From the NCBI GenBank assembly GCA_003648395.1, contig QMPB01000282.1, positions 1 to 6,365 on the forward strand: a DNA stretch of 6,365 nucleotides, in the 5' to 3' direction. The notes under the pieces are model-generated. The model did not search any database. It saw only the letters and a program-made list of their open reading frames with translations, and was not told the DNA's origin. This DNA is from Bacteroidota bacterium (GTDB lineage Bacteria > Bacteroidota > Bacteroidia > Bacteroidales > UBA1556). Made by a program: the position numbers and the translations under genes. Below, in pieces: positions 5,281 to 6,365 of the stretch; within the stretch, counting starts at the first letter, position 1, and each line of letters starts with the position of its first letter.

Positions 5281-6365
5281 ATTTTTACCTTCAACATAAT
5301 TTACAAAAGATTGATTCACTACTCTATTACCTCCTGGAGTAGGATAATTTCCAGTAAAGTACCAATCACCAGTATCGTTAGGTACGGCTTTATGAAGGTC
5401 CTCAATGCTTTGGTAAATAATCTCTACTTCCGAGCTAATATCCTTAGGAGTAAGCAATTCTGATATCTTAGCTGATACCTGCTCAGCTGTAAATGGTTTG
5501 TAAATTAATCGAACTTGATTAACTTGCTCTTCTTTTGGTTTTTTTAGCTCTTCTTTTGCTTTCATATAAACCTTATTAATAACACTCTCCATTTTATTAT
5601 CTTTTAATAAAGCAATGGTAGCTTGGAATGCAATAAAGTCATTCAGCTTCGCCATATCTATTCCATAACAATCTGGGTATCGAATCTGAGGTGCAGAAGA
5701 AACAATAATAATACGTTTTGGGCCAAGTCTATCTAATATCCTAAGTATACTTTGCTTTAGAGTAGTACCTCTTACAATACTATCATCTAAAACTACAAGA
5801 TTATCAATTCCTTGCCTCACCGTACCATAAGTTATGTCGTAAACGTGAGCAACTAAATCATCTCTTTGATTATCTTGAGTGATGAATGTTCTCATTTTAA
5901 CGTCTTTCACTGCTACCTTTTCAACTCTAGGTTTCATTTCAAGAATGTTTGACAATTCAATATCAGAATAACCAGACTTAAGCTGTTTTATTTTATCTGC
6001 TTTAACTAAATTACAGTGAGTTTCAAGGCCTTCTGCCAATCCGCGAAATGCAACAGATGCTGTATTTGGAATATATGAAAATACTGTATCTTGAATATTT
6101 TGATTTAAGGTTTTAAGCACTGAGGGTACTAAATATTTACCAAGAGCCTTCCTTTCTTTATAAATATCGGTATCACTACCACGAGAAAAGTAAATGCGTT
6201 CAAAAGAACACGATTTTCTTTCCAGCGGTTCCAGGATTTGTTTTTCCGAAACAGTACCGTCCTTTTTGATGATAATTGCACAACCCGGTGTAATTTCTTT
6301 AACCGAATCAATAGGCACATTAAATGCAGTTTGAATCACAGGCCGCTCCGACGCCACGACAAAAA
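5266..6365 (-). CDS. purF: Amidophosphoribosyltransferase, 3' part (gene runs off right edge)
   Basis: PurF makes 5-phosphoribosylamine from PRPP and glutamine, the first committed step of purine synthesis. The visible part covers the end of the glutaminase domain (VVASERP, read from the edge) and the whole phosphoribosyltransferase domain. Motifs are CSFERIYFSRG (PurF CxFExxYFAR), RTFI, the PRPP loop VVLDDSIVRGTT (5761-5796) and YGID. The first possible start, a GTG at 6355-6357, is not real. It encodes an internal Val, the frame stays open to the edge, and the catalytic N-terminal Cys lies outside the window. About 35 residues are inserted before RTFI relative to classical PurF, and the C-terminus (GDWYFTGNYPTPGG) lacks the CxxC that binds the Fe-S cluster in Bacillus subtilis PurF. 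Both features fit a long Bacteroidota form. Identification is secure. Confidence 0.93.
   Translation of the reverse strand, partial: FVVASERPVIQTAFNVPIDSVKEITPGCAIIIKKDGTVSEKQILEPLERKSCSFERIYFSRGSDTDIYKERKALGKYLVPSVLKTLNQNIQDTVFSYIPNTASVAFRGLAEGLETHCNLVKADKIKQLKSGYSDIELSNILEMKPRVEKVAVKDVKMRTFITQDNQRDDLVAHVYDITYGTVRQGIDNLVVLDDSIVRGTTLKQSILRILDRLGPKRIIIVSSAPQIRYPDCYGIDMAKLNDFIAFQATIALLKDNKMESVINKVYMKAKEELKKPKEEQVNQVRLIYKPFTAEQVSAKISELLTPKDISSEVEIIYQSIEDLHKAVPNDTGDWYFTGNYPTPGGNRVVNQSFVNYVEGKNERAY

Noticed and set aside
6129..6320. 63-codon open frame on the minus strand
   Set aside because: It overlaps purF in another frame; the purF frame carries clear family motifs, this one none.
6355..6357. 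GTG as the start of a 363-residue protein
   Set aside because: The frame continues to the window edge as F-V-V-A-S-E-R, matching the interior of PurF, so the GTG is an internal valine.

Overview
The window is AT-rich and has the expression signals of a Bacteroidota genome. Candidate promoters follow the TTG / TAnnTTTG pattern, most starts are preceded by A/T-rich sequence rather than a Shine-Dalgarno, and purF is of the long, non-iron-sulfur type. Together these suggest a Cytophagales-, Marinilabiliales- or Flavobacteriia-like organism. The genus cannot be fixed from the sequence alone.

Layout, left to right. Positions 1-196 are non-coding and repeat-rich, with two hairpins sharing the octamer TGACACCC and three degenerate copies of a ~20-bp repeat. 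Next come two genes on the minus strand whose transcription runs from 3325 down to 197. The first is a 708-residue radical-SAM protein of the KamA (lysine/glutamate 2,3-aminomutase) family. The second is a 333-residue all-helical protein with both metal-binding motifs of class I isoprenoid (terpene/prenyl) synthases. The stop codon of the first directly abuts the start codon of the second (TAA|ATG), so they very probably form one translationally coupled unit. A 346-bp divergent intergenic region (3326-3671) carries a good minus-strand promoter with a ~165-nt leader for this pair, and a separate plus-strand promoter for a TerB-like gene (3672-4070). That gene converges on a PagL-like outer-membrane lipid A deacylase (5210-4092, minus strand). 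Upstream of it on the same strand is the 3' part of purF, which runs off the right edge of the window.

How the genes fit together. purF (purine synthesis) is housekeeping, and the PagL-like protein is an outer-membrane remodelling enzyme. I see no functional link between these two or with the TerB-like gene. The part worth attention is the aminomutase-like / isoprenoid-synthase-like pair. The radical-SAM protein keeps the cluster cysteines and the PLP lysine. It lacks both lysine-recognising aspartates and carries Lys and Asn there, the pair reported for glutamate 2,3-aminomutase. Its ~200-residue N-terminal extension is not part of the classical enzyme. Coupling this to a class I isoprenoid synthase fold suggests an uncharacterised small-molecule or lipid pathway. 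The product is unknown and the pathway idea is inference.
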